Source: Akkermansiaceae bacterium (lineage in GTDB: Bacteria; Verrucomicrobiota; Verrucomicrobiia; Verrucomicrobiales; Akkermansiaceae). From it: a stretch of 64,000 bases of DNA. Of the stretch, positions 34,320 to 42,032 are shown in pieces. The notes under the pieces are model-generated. The model was not told the DNA's origin and searched no databases. It saw only the letters and a program-made list of their open reading frames with translations. The position numbers were made by a program, and so were the translations under genes. The stretch is from contig JAHCBC010000001.1 of assembly GCA_019634595.1 (NCBI GenBank), positions 682,001 through 746,000 on the forward strand, given 5' to 3'. Within the stretch, counting starts at the first letter, position 1; each line of letters starts with the position of its first letter.

Positions 34320-34976
34320 TCAAGGTTGGGGAATTGCTTCAACACCGGGTGTGGCAGGGGCGGCGGGTGCCGCGTCAGGCAGTGGCGCCGGATTCGCGGC
34401 GGGTGCTCCCGAAGGTTCGCCCGCATCCTGCAGCCGCGCAACGACATCCTTCGTGATGTCCGGGGCATTCTTCGCGTAGAGGAGGATGGGCACGCCGGTA
34501 TTGCTGTTGGCGGATGAATCCAGCGCCACATCATAGCCCTGTTCCCGGGCGATGGTCCGTGCGGTTTCATCGATCTTCGTGAGGGAGGAGCGCATCGTGG
34601 TGACCATCTTGCGGTTGATCTCCTTTCTCTTCTCCGCGTCGAAGACCTGGAACTCCTCTTGCAGCGTCTGCCCCTCCTGGCGCTTGATTTCGTACTGCTG
34701 GGCCAGCTTGCGGAGCGTGTCATCCACCGGAGCATCCCGCTTTGCCTGGAGCTGGGCCTGGAGCTGCTTCAGTTCCTCCAGCACGTTCCGCAGGTGGACG
34801 GCGCGTTCATCCTTGAGGATCTCCGCCCTGTCTTTCTGCAACTCCAGCAGCATGGTATGGGTGGAGGTGAGGTTCTGGTAGATCTCCGTGATCCTGACGA
34901 CCGCGAATCTGGGGGCCGCCACCGCGGGCATGACGAAAGCCAGGGAAAGCAGGATCAACGTGGTGGCGCGGAGCAT
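34320..34976 (-). CDS. OmpH/Skp-family periplasmic chaperone-like protein
   Basis: The 218-residue product has a signal peptide (MLRATTLILLSLAFVMPAVAA) followed by the OmpH/Skp pattern: RFAVVRITEIYQN, a long helical pair (EILKDERAVHLRNVLEELKQLQAQLQ...EEFQVFDAEKRKEINRK), and GYDVALDSSAN. It carries a Pro/Ala-rich C-terminal extension. Skp holds unfolded outer-membrane proteins in the periplasm. I chose the ATG at 34976 because it begins the signal peptide. Confidence 0.82.
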   Translation of the reverse strand: MLRATTLILLSLAFVMPAVAAPRFAVVRITEIYQNLTSTHTMLLELQKDRAEILKDERAVHLRNVLEELKQLQAQLQAKRDAPVDDTLRKLAQQYEIKRQEGQTLQEEFQVFDAEKRKEINRKMVTTMRSSLTKIDETARTIAREQGYDVALDSSANSNTGVPILLYAKNAPDITKDVVARLQDAGEPSGAPAANPAPLPDAAPAAPATPGVEAIPQP

Positions 34977-35166
34977 GTCTGAGACTGACGGGGAAATCGC
35001 CTCTTGTCCACCGCAGATCAGGGGCTGCCGGACCCTCCTCCGTGGCACGCTGCCATTTTCTCAACTGCCACGAAAACCGGCACTTGCGAAGTTTCTTTCC
35101 CGGTGTTCATTGGGGACGGATGCCCCCGGATCAGGATAAGCATCCGTCTAACAACTTTTCAGAATC

Positions 35167-36243
35167 ATGCCTACAGTCCGTTTTGCAGGAACAGTCACAG
35201 GAGAAAGAGACCCGAACCGCGAAATACGCGCCCGCTTGCTGGGAGAACTCTTTGCCGCCGGTTGGAACATCTATAACTCGAACGGGGACCAGCGGATCTC
35301 CCTTTCCAACATCGAGAGAAAGATCATCGAATCGGACGCCTTCCTGTTCACACCGGGAGCCACCCTGGAGGACCTGTTCAAGGCCGTCTCCATCTTTGTC
35401 GGCTACCAGACGCTGGACAAACATCTGGCGGGAAAACCCACCGTGCTGCTGAATACCGATGGATCCTGGGATCCGCTCTTCACGCTGTTCTCCCACCTGC
35501 GCGGACTGGGCACCATCCTCCAGGACCACACCGACTATCTGTTGATGACGGATGAAGTGGCGCAGGTCGTCCCGCTGCTGGAGACGGCCCGTTCACGTGG
35601 CGTGCCGGAGGTTCCGCACGAGCATATCGCCGCCATCTCGGCGGGTAGCTTTGAGAACCCGCCGCCCTCCGGACACCTGGGGAACGTCTGCGTCTTCTGT
35701 TCCGCCTCCATCGCGGATCCGGCCTACCTGGACGATGGCTACACCTTTGGCAGGACGTTGGCGGAGTCCCGGCTGGGCTGTGTTTCCGGTGCGGGGAACT
35801 CCGGCATCATGGGTGAGGTGGTGCGCGGGGCGGTGGAGGCTGGCGGATGGGCCGCAGGGTCCAACGTGCCGCACATCATCGAGCTGGAGGGGCTGCCCAC
35901 AGGGCTGTCCAGCTTCTGGCTGAAACCGGACATCTACACCCGCATGGAGGTGATGATCGACAACTCCGATGCCTTCGTGATCTTTCCCGGCGGAGCCGGA
36001 ACCGTGCAGGAGATGCTGGCGCTGATGATCTTCAAACAGCAGCGGAACCCCGCCGTGGACGGAAAGCCGGTCATCGTCTTCGACCGGAAAGACACCAACG
36101 GCACCAGCTTCTGGGGACCACTCATCGGCATGTTGGAACCATGGCACAGGGAAGGCGGCTTCGTCGTGGTGGAGGAGTTGGACCAGATCATCCCCACCGT
36201 ACAGGCAATGATGCGGGGAGGTGTCAGGAAACTGAGCGCCTGA
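35167..36243 (+). CDS. LOG-family (lysine-decarboxylase-like) nucleotide-binding protein
   Basis: The 358-residue protein carries the LOG signature FPGGAGTVQEMLALMIF in its C-terminal Rossmann domain, with GCVSGAGNSGIMGEVVRGA before it. The N-terminal ~150 residues resemble a second, diverged domain of the same kind (VTGERDPNREIRARLLGE, FTPGATLEDLFKAVSIFVGY), so the protein looks like a duplicated LOG fold. LOG proteins are phosphoribohydrolases acting on nucleotide monophosphates. Length is well above the ~190-residue single-domain form. Its substrate cannot be told from the sequence. Confidence 0.82.
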   Translation: MPTVRFAGTVTGERDPNREIRARLLGELFAAGWNIYNSNGDQRISLSNIERKIIESDAFLFTPGATLEDLFKAVSIFVGYQTLDKHLAGKPTVLLNTDGSWDPLFTLFSHLRGLGTILQDHTDYLLMTDEVAQVVPLLETARSRGVPEVPHEHIAAISAGSFENPPPSGHLGNVCVFCSASIADPAYLDDGYTFGRTLAESRLGCVSGAGNSGIMGEVVRGAVEAGGWAAGSNVPHIIELEGLPTGLSSFWLKPDIYTRMEVMIDNSDAFVIFPGGAGTVQEMLALMIFKQQRNPAVDGKPVIVFDRKDTNGTSFWGPLIGMLEPWHREGGFVVVEELDQIIPTVQAMMRGGVRKLSA

Positions 36244-36264
36244 ATCCTCATCCCTCCTTCCGGA

Positions 36265-37233
36265 CTACCCTTGGTCTGTGATATACTGTCCGGCGTCCAG
36301 CGTTGCTTCACCCCGCCAGCGGTAGGCCACCAAGGGGCCGTTGATTCCCGCTCCGTGATCCAGGCAGGCGACATTTCCCTGCTCTGGTGCGGGAGGCAAG
36401 GTCGGCTCCTTCAGATAATGGCCGAAAAATACGGGGGGCGCGCCGGGATCATAACCTTCGAAGATGCTGAACACTGTTTCGTCCAGTGGAAGATCCGGGA
36501 TCTGCTCATTCCACGGGAACACAACATCCCGGCAACTGATGCCCGCATGTGGCCTGTGCCACCATTTCGCACGGATGCGTTCCCTCGATGCTCCGCTTTC
36601 ATCCCTGAAATACGTTCCCGCAGGAAGAGGCACTTCGATCCCCTTGAGCAGCGTGCTGATGGCGTGGCCGAATGGGATGTTGTCATCCGCTGCGTCGGTC
36701 AGTTGTTTCATGTCGGTCAGATCCACACCTCCCATGGCCCGGATGGCAGGAGCATGCCAGCACGCGTGGACAGCGCGGAACGCTCCCATATCGAGGAACA
36801 GCGGGAGCCGTTTCATCCACGGCAGCCAGACTTTCCGCCAATCGCTCTCCGGACTCCCATGATCCGGGAAATCATCGAGCGTTCCCTGATGCATCCGCAA
36901 ATTATGGGGGGTATGGGAACGGAGCGGTGTTCCGGCAGGACCCGTGGTGTGGAAGCATATCGCATTGAACTCATGATTTCCCATGAGGCAGATCGCATGT
37001 TCCAGTTCCACCATCATCTTCACGGCCCTGAGGGTTCGTTTCACCCCTCCGGGAATTCCGTGTCCGGGTTTGGGATCCACCAAATCTCCGAGGAAGAGAG
37101 CCTTCCGCCCGGGAGGGGGAATGAAACCGTCTCCATGCCTGTGGTAGCCAAGACGGCACATCAGCCGCTCCAGCTTGTCGAATCTTCCGTGGATGTCTCC
37201 GATCACATCATAGCCGGTGGGCGCTTCATTCAT
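36265..37233 (-). CDS. Metallophosphoesterase
   Basis: The 322-residue protein has calcineurin-like metallophosphoesterase motifs: GDIHGRFDKLERLM, ALFLGDLVDPKPG, MGNHEFNAICFH and GISCRDVVF/FFGHYLK near the C-terminus. This is the PrpE/diadenosine-tetraphosphatase-like branch, whose members hydrolyse phosphoproteins or nucleotide polyphosphates. It is divergent from the LysR gene. No signal peptide is present, so it acts in the cytoplasm. Confidence 0.85.
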   Translation of the reverse strand: MNEAPTGYDVIGDIHGRFDKLERLMCRLGYHRHGDGFIPPPGRKALFLGDLVDPKPGHGIPGGVKRTLRAVKMMVELEHAICLMGNHEFNAICFHTTGPAGTPLRSHTPHNLRMHQGTLDDFPDHGSPESDWRKVWLPWMKRLPLFLDMGAFRAVHACWHAPAIRAMGGVDLTDMKQLTDAADDNIPFGHAISTLLKGIEVPLPAGTYFRDESGASRERIRAKWWHRPHAGISCRDVVFPWNEQIPDLPLDETVFSIFEGYDPGAPPVFFGHYLKEPTLPPAPEQGNVACLDHGAGINGPLVAYRWRGEATLDAGQYITDQG

Positions 37234-37287
37234 GCAGGGAGGATACCCGCACCCTATTGGTCTGGATATTGAGGAAAGTGTCAGTTA

Positions 37288-37305
37288 CATGACTTTGTAG
37301 TCATG
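37288..37305. promoter_or_regulatory. Palindrome overlapping the LysR start codon
   Basis: CATGACT-TTGT-AGTCATG is a perfect 7-bp dyad whose right arm includes the ATG of the LysR gene (37303). It sits in the 69-bp divergent intergenic region with the metallophosphoesterase gene. An autoregulatory LysR operator or a translation-blocking hairpin are both possible. Confidence 0.4.
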
Positions 37306-38226
37306 AAAGAATTTGAACGGCTCTTCTCCATATCGGGTTTGTCACTGGACCGCATGAGGGCATTTCTGATGGTGGTCGGGGCTGGCGGCGTGTCGGCTGC
37401 GGCCAAGGGGGACCCCGTGAGGCAGTCCCAGTACTCCCGCCAACTGAAGGAACTCGAGGGATACTTCGGTATCCCATTGACACGCCTGGTGGGGCGGCGG
37501 ATCCAGATCACCCCGCAGGGATACCGGCTGGCCGAAATAATCCGCCGCCATTTCTCCGAGCTGGATGATTTCCGGGAATCCTCCGCAGGCAGGCCGGTCT
37601 GTGTGAGGATCGGTGCACAGGGTAGTGTTCTGGATTGGCTCCTGCTTCCCACCTTGTCCGGCATCAGGGAAACATTGGGAGGAGCGCTCATCGAGTTTGA
37701 GCAACTCCGGAGCGCGGAGATCGTCGCGGAGGTGTCTGACGGTCGGCTTGATTTCGGCGTGGTGAGGGCGGACGCGGTGCACGCCGGGATGAAAAAATGG
37801 CGGCTGGGGGAACTCCGTTACTCCGTGTTCGCCCCGGTAGCGGTGTGGAGGAGCCATGTAAGCCCGGAAGAAGTGTTGGGAACGCTCGAGATGGGTGGTC
37901 TGTTGCCGGGAGGAGAGTTCCAGGGGAAGCTGGAGGAATGGTACTCGGAGCATGGGATCACGCCCCGGATCGTGGCCAGGATGCCATCCTTTCTCCAGGT
38001 CGCCCGGCTTACCAGGATCTCCGGTCTGCCCTCCGTCCTGCCCGAGATTGCTTCCGCCGAATTCGATCCGCGCCGGATCAGCGGCAGGAGACCCCGCTGG
38101 AAACTGGGGAGGGAATTGGTCCTCATTGTGAACCGTAGGGCGATCGATCGTTCGGGTATTCCGGATCGGGCGGTTGCCGGTCTGAAGGCACTGCTGTCAG
38201 GCACCCTGTCGGCATTTGAACATTGA
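37303..38226 (+). CDS. LysR-family transcriptional regulator
   Basis: The 307-residue product has an N-terminal winged helix of LysR type (LDRMRAFLMVVGAGGVSAAAKGDPVRQSQYSRQLKELEGYFGIPLTRLVGRRIQITPQG) and a periplasmic-binding-protein-like effector domain (CVRIGAQGSVLDWLLLPTL...GRLDFGVVRADAVHAG). The HTH is preceded by ~14 residues more than usual. It is divergent from the metallophosphoesterase gene over a 69-bp region with a palindrome; its effector is unknown. Confidence 0.85.
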   Translation: MKEFERLFSISGLSLDRMRAFLMVVGAGGVSAAAKGDPVRQSQYSRQLKELEGYFGIPLTRLVGRRIQITPQGYRLAEIIRRHFSELDDFRESSAGRPVCVRIGAQGSVLDWLLLPTLSGIRETLGGALIEFEQLRSAEIVAEVSDGRLDFGVVRADAVHAGMKKWRLGELRYSVFAPVAVWRSHVSPEEVLGTLEMGGLLPGGEFQGKLEEWYSEHGITPRIVARMPSFLQVARLTRISGLPSVLPEIASAEFDPRRISGRRPRWKLGRELVLIVNRRAIDRSGIPDRAVAGLKALLSGTLSAFEH

Positions 38227-38294
38227 GAGGGAAATACCTTGGAAAACCATCCAGTTCCCGCTCGTATGGCGTAGGAATCGCCAGTCATTTCATT

Positions 38295-39149
38295 TTGAAA
38301 ATCGGAATCCTCGCCAACCCTGACAAACCCGGAGCAGTCAGCACCCTGAACGACCTCCGGCAGGCGCTGGAGTCCCGGGGCTGCACGACCATCCTGGATG
38401 ATCAGGCGGCCAGGCTGATGGATGAACCCGGAGGCATCCCGGCCTCGCTTTTCGCACAGGAAGTGGACGTCGCCGCCGTGCTGGGTGGGGATGGTACCAT
38501 GCTCAACGCCGTACTGCGGCTGGGCGACTTCCGCAAGCCGGTGGCGGGCATCAACATCGGCACCCTCGGCTTTCTCACCAGTTGCACGGATGAGGAGCTG
38601 GACGCCTTCGCGGAATCCATCACCAGCGAAAACTACCGCATCAGTGAGCGGACGATGCTGCAGGCCACCGTGCGCCGCTCCCGGAAAGGAAGCGGAGGTT
38701 TTCCGCCCTCAACGAGATCACCCTGGCCAGGGGGGAAACCACGCCCCTCGTCTCCGTGGGCGCTTCCGTGAATGGCGAGTTCCTGGAACTGATGTTAGGC
38801 GGACGGCCTCATCGTCGCCACGCCCACCGGTTCCACCGCCTACTCCCTCTCCGCCGGTGGCCCGCTCATGGACCCGGGCGCGAATGTATGGGTCATCACC
38901 CCCATCTGCCCTCATAGCCTGAGCCAGCGCTCGCTCGTCGTGGGGGATGACTCGGTGATCGAACTCTTTCCCGACGACCATGGCGATGGGGCGATGCTTT
39001 TCACCGCGGACGGCCGTGACAACACACTCATCGGCCCTGGCGATAGGATCGAAGTCCGGAAATCCCCGCGCTCGTTCAAGCTTCTCAGGCCGAACGGCGG
39101 CTCTTTCTACGAGGCGCTGCGGCAAAAGCTCCGCTGGCAGGGACTGTGA
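38295..39149 (+). pseudogene. nadK: NAD kinase, interrupted by two compensating frameshifts
   Basis: NAD kinase makes NADP. The first part (ILKIGILANPDKPG...VAAVLGGDGTMLNAVLRLG...NIGTLGFLTS) includes the GGDGTML motif and reads in one frame to about 38680. The next ~40 residues (FSALNEITLARGETTPLVSVGASVNGEFLEL) read in another frame. From about 38805 the original frame resumes with ADGLIVATPTGSTAYSLSAGGPL, TPICPHSLSQRSLVV and the normal C-terminus. One missing C in the GCTCCCGG run and one extra base near GATGTTAGGCG explain both shifts. A TTG at 38295 is the likely start. Because NADP synthesis is normally essential, sequencing error is likely unless another copy exists. Confidence 0.85.
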
Positions 39150-39163
39150 TGGCAACTGGGACC

Positions 39164-39179
39164 GCGGAATTCATTCCGC
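39164..39179. terminator. Short hairpin between convergent genes
   Basis: GCGGAAT and ATTCCGC form a perfect 7-bp inverted repeat with a 2-bp spacer just after nadK and before the convergent gene. There is no T-run, so terminator function is only suggested by position. Confidence 0.3.
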
Positions 39180-39229
39180 CCCGGAGAATAAGCCGCAAAG
39201 CCCATGCGGACTGAATCCGGTGATCCGGT

Positions 39230-40135
39230 TCAGCTCGCCGCCAGCTCCAGCGTGACGTCGATCCGCGCGATCAGCCGGGAGCGCAGCCGCATCGCCAGAA
39301 AGGACAGTCGCTTCTGCTCCACCTCATAGGCACGGCGGCCCTCCGGCGTTTCGATCCGGATCGGATCACACCCCCACGCCGCCAGATCATACGGACTCGC
39401 CCGCATGTCCAGCGCGCGCAGCTCCATCGCCAGCTCGAAGCAATCCAACAGAAGCCCGGAGCCTGCCCAAGGCATCACCTTCGCGCACCACTTGTAGAGG
39501 TCCATGTTCGCATGCACGCAGCCCGGCTGCTCGTTCTCCAGCCGTGTCTCCAGCGATGGCAGCAGCCGGTTGAATCGCCTGGCTCCGGGAGCGAAAAATC
39601 GGAACGCATCGTGGTGGGAGCAGCAGATCGGGCGTGCCTCCACCAGCGCATCCACCTCCGCCTGCGGCAGCCGCAGCGATGCCACCTTCTCATGCCGCAC
39701 CTCCGCGCCGCCATGGACCATCGCCCACTCATGCAGGCCATGGCAGGAAAAAAACGGCGGCCGGGACGCCGTCGCCGCCAGCAGCTCACGGATCCACGAA
39801 ATGCGCCCGCGTTCCTTTTCCGTCATCAACCCCGGTTCCGCCGAAATCACTCCACCGCTCCGGACATAATGCCGTGGATGGAAGGACAGCCCCTCCGGTA
39901 ACACGGCACCCTCCGGCCATTCCAGCGCCACACCCGCACCCGGTTGCCAATTCTCCAGCAGCGAGAGCGGGAACGGGTAATACTGGAACAGGAAATCCTC
40001 GATCGGGTGGGGGATCCCGCAGTCCTTCCGCCGCCGTGCAGGCCCCGTATGGCGCGCCACCCGTTCATGATGTGCGCGGGCCATCTCCCGCCATTCATCG
40101 GCGGAAAGAACGGTCATCAGGAGTGGGTGGTCCAT
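39230..40135 (-). CDS. Conserved hypothetical protein (family often labelled 3-methyladenine DNA glycosylase)
   Basis: The 301-residue soluble protein has recognisable family patterns: SADEWREMARAHHERVARHTGPA, HPIEDFLFQYYPFPLSLLENWQPGAGVALE, and MDLYKWCAKVMPWAGSGLLLDCFELA. From memory, relatives in Actinobacteria and Verrucomicrobia are annotated as 3-methyladenine DNA glycosylase. I see no helix-hairpin-helix or other glycosylase motif that supports that name. The His/Cys pairs (FFSCHGLHEW, ICCSHHDAFRFF) hint at metal binding. Function is best left open. Confidence 0.65.
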   Translation of the reverse strand: MDHPLLMTVLSADEWREMARAHHERVARHTGPARRRKDCGIPHPIEDFLFQYYPFPLSLLENWQPGAGVALEWPEGAVLPEGLSFHPRHYVRSGGVISAEPGLMTEKERGRISWIRELLAATASRPPFFSCHGLHEWAMVHGGAEVRHEKVASLRLPQAEVDALVEARPICCSHHDAFRFFAPGARRFNRLLPSLETRLENEQPGCVHANMDLYKWCAKVMPWAGSGLLLDCFELAMELRALDMRASPYDLAAWGCDPIRIETPEGRRAYEVEQKRLSFLAMRLRSRLIARIDVTLELAAS

Positions 40136-40245
40136 CGTCGCCGCGAAAGAATCATAAAGTTCGGTTTAATGCAAAATTTCCCTTGCGAAGTCCGGAGTCC
40201 GCCCCTAAACATCCGGCCCCGCGACGCAAGTCGCATGGTTCCAAC

Positions 40246-40322
<77 letters not shown>

Positions 40323-40330
40323 CCATAAAG

Positions 40331-40358
40331 CCCTGAATCCGAAAGGATTCGGGGTTTT
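40331..40358 (+). terminator. Rho-independent terminator of the tRNA gene
   Basis: A 10-bp stem (40331-40340 paired with 40345-40354, one G-U pair) closed by a GAAA tetraloop is followed by TTTT. It begins eight bases after the tRNA CCA end. Confidence 0.85.
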
Positions 40359-40378
40359 GCATTTTCTGGCTTGAGGGA

Positions 40379-40404
40379 TTGTAGACACCTTTTGTAGACA
40401 CTTT
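40379..40404. repeat. Tandem 13-bp direct repeat downstream of the tRNA
   Basis: TTGTAGACACCTT (40379-40391) is followed at once by TTGTAGACACTTT (40392-40404); the shared core TGTAGACAC is identical. Placed ~60 bp past the tRNA 3' end, these may be arm-type integrase sites or the leftover end of an integrase gene. No integrase is encoded nearby. The rest of 40359-40506 shows nothing else I can name. Confidence 0.45.
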
Positions 40405-40506
40405 TATGTTTTTGATCGGGTTTGGCGAACTTGGCTTAATGGCTTGAATGGATTGGTGAAGGGGTTCTGGCCATCGGACAGACACTGCGGTGAAGCTAAG
40501 TGAAAT

Positions 40507-40773
40507 TCAGGGCTTGGGCTTGAACGCACGCCAGTCCTTCTTGGGGAATAGATCCGGTACCGACACTTTCAGTGCCTTCGCCAGTTCGAGGAGTTCGGTA
40601 TCGCACACCCATTTCACCTGACCCTCGATCCGGGCGATGACTCCCCGGCTGACGTCCCACCCCTGAAGTTGGCAAACGCTCGCCAGCTTGCTCTGCGACC
40701 AGCCGAGCTGGTTGCGGATGGCAATGACTTGGGGTCCTACAATGTTTCGTGGGGCATCCATGCCCCGTTTCAT
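40507..40773 (-). CDS. Xre/Cro-type HTH regulator
   Basis: The 88-residue protein is one helix-turn-helix domain of the Xre type: GPQVIAIRNQLGWSQSKLASVCQLQGWDVSRGVIARIEGQVKWVCDTELLELAKALKVSVPDLFP. It is divergent from a lipoprotein gene, and two tandem 18-bp operators lie in the gap. It is the first gene inside the island and probably represses itself and the divergent operon, as phage- or island-type regulators do. Confidence 0.82.
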   Translation of the reverse strand: MKRGMDAPRNIVGPQVIAIRNQLGWSQSKLASVCQLQGWDVSRGVIARIEGQVKWVCDTELLELAKALKVSVPDLFPKKDWRAFKPKP

Positions 40774-40796
40774 CTAGCCGGAAATCCGCTTGCTTA

Positions 40797-40835
40797 TGTC
40801 TGGAATACCGGACATTTTGTCTGAAATTCCAGACG
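40797..40835. promoter_or_regulatory. Two tandem near-palindromic operators
   Basis: TGTCTGGAATACCGGACA (40797-40814) and TGTCTGAAATTCCAGACG (40818-40835) are related 18-bp dyads (arms GTCTG/CAGAC or CGGAC). Their centres are 21 bp apart, two helical turns, so two dimers could bind on the same DNA face. They lie between the divergent Xre gene and the lipoprotein gene. Confidence 0.6.
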
Positions 40836-40866
40836 TCCCTGTTTGAATTCACCTCCCTGTATCCAG

Positions 40867-41295
40867 ATGAACTCCCTTTCCCTACTGATTCGAATCACCG
40901 CGCTATCCGTGGTGTCCCTGATTCTTCCCAGTTGCGATGACGTATCGCCGACGGGGACGACTGGCTCCGGCTCACAGGGGATGAAGGCGTGGGTCAAGGC
41001 TCCTCCTGCCATCGCCGCTCCCTCATGGCAGATCAGAGCGGGGATATTGTGGGACGGTGGCCGGCAGGGATACCCGGGCAAGGATGGGGGACTCATCGAG
41101 ATGGTAACCGATCCCGGCGGAGAGAAGAGGTGGAAGCGCTACCTTGAGAAGAAGGGTTGTCGGGAGATCCCCGGCAGAACCGAGGTATGGGTCGTGGGGC
41201 GCGAGAGGGAATTCCGGGCGATCAGGCTGGAGGGGGATGAGACGATCTGGTGGGTGACGAAAGATGAGCTGGAGCGTCCCTGGGGGCGTCGGTGA
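40867..41295 (+). CDS. Hypothetical island lipoprotein
   Basis: The 142-residue product has a lipoprotein signal (MNSLSLLIRITALSVVSLILPSC) and a soluble C-terminal part with no family I recognise (WKRYLEKKGCREIPGRTEVWVVGREREFRAIRLEGDETIWWVTKDE). The ATG at 40867 starts the signal. It is 31 bp downstream of the tandem operators and probably controlled by the Xre protein. Two small genes follow on the same strand. Confidence 0.6.
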   Translation: MNSLSLLIRITALSVVSLILPSCDDVSPTGTTGSGSQGMKAWVKAPPAIAAPSWQIRAGILWDGGRQGYPGKDGGLIEMVTDPGGEKRWKRYLEKKGCREIPGRTEVWVVGREREFRAIRLEGDETIWWVTKDELERPWGRR

Positions 41296-41331
41296 GGAAA
41301 GCGGCGGGATCATTCAACGGAGACAAGCATC

Positions 41332-41547
41332 ATGGGACCAATCAGCGACTGGCCGCCCGTCATTTGGGTGGGAATAGGCGTGGCCTTCATTATCGGTATG
41401 TTCGCCAAGGGGCCAGATCATGGCAACCCCTGGGAACGGGCTGGGTGCGCGGCCATAGTCATCATTGTTGTCCTCGGCGGGTTGATCCTGTTGGGGGTGG
41501 GGTGGGCCGGAGACCTGCTGGATTGGCTTTTAGAGAGCGGATTTTGA
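41332..41547 (+). CDS. Small hypothetical membrane protein
   Basis: The 71-residue product has two hydrophobic helices (PPVIWVGIGVAFIIGMFA and CAAIVIIVVLGGLILLGVGWAG) separated by a short polar loop. No family is recognised. It follows the lipoprotein gene by 36 bp and precedes another small membrane protein gene by 7 bp, in what looks like one transcript. Confidence 0.5.
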   Translation: MGPISDWPPVIWVGIGVAFIIGMFAKGPDHGNPWERAGCAAIVIIVVLGGLILLGVGWAGDLLDWLLESGF

Positions 41548-41554
41548 GAAGGTG

Positions 41555-41947
41555 ATGGCGGAGACCGGTTCAGATTCGTCGGGAGAGTGTGCCTACGCCA
41601 TGATGAAGGACGACCAAGCATCTACAGAAGAATGCCATGCCGTTTTCGTGGGCGAGGGCGGTGAGGATTACGAGCGGGAGCATGCGATGGGCGTCTTCGA
41701 GAAGGGAAGGACCTATCGGGTCACCGGAAAGGTTTTGTACCGTTGGTGCACATTGCTTGAGATTGACGGTGTGGCGGGGGAGTGGAATCCGCGATTGTTC
41801 AAGGTGGATCTCAGCCGGGTTCCACAGAGGAAGGAATTCGGCTATCCACCGTTGATACGGGTGACCGATAGGCGAGGGAGTTGGGTGATGTTGGGAATCG
41901 TGGTGTTCCTATTAGCTTTGTTGTTGTGGGGGTGGCGAGCGCGGTAG
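41555..41947 (+). CDS. Hypothetical protein with C-terminal membrane anchor
   Basis: The 130-residue product has a soluble N-terminal domain (VFEKGRTYRVTGKVLYRWCTLLEIDGVAGEWNPRLFKVDLSRVP) and a C-terminal helix (WVMLGIVVFLLALLLWGW). The ATG at 41555 and a GTG one codon earlier are both possible starts. Similar small DUF-like proteins occur in mobile regions, but I do not recognise a family. Confidence 0.5.
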   Translation: MAETGSDSSGECAYAMMKDDQASTEECHAVFVGEGGEDYEREHAMGVFEKGRTYRVTGKVLYRWCTLLEIDGVAGEWNPRLFKVDLSRVPQRKEFGYPPLIRVTDRRGSWVMLGIVVFLLALLLWGWRAR

Positions 41948-42032
41948 ACCGGTTGCAGTAGTGGTTGGCCTCGGTGATTTTCCGTTGGACAGATTTTCAG
42001 GAAGTTGCCGAACTAACGCGGGACCTCCCCCC

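Noticed and set aside
39230..40135. Assignment as a 3-methyladenine DNA glycosylase
   Set aside because: The name is familiar for the family, but no helix-hairpin-helix or catalytic motif is visible, so it is left as hypothetical.
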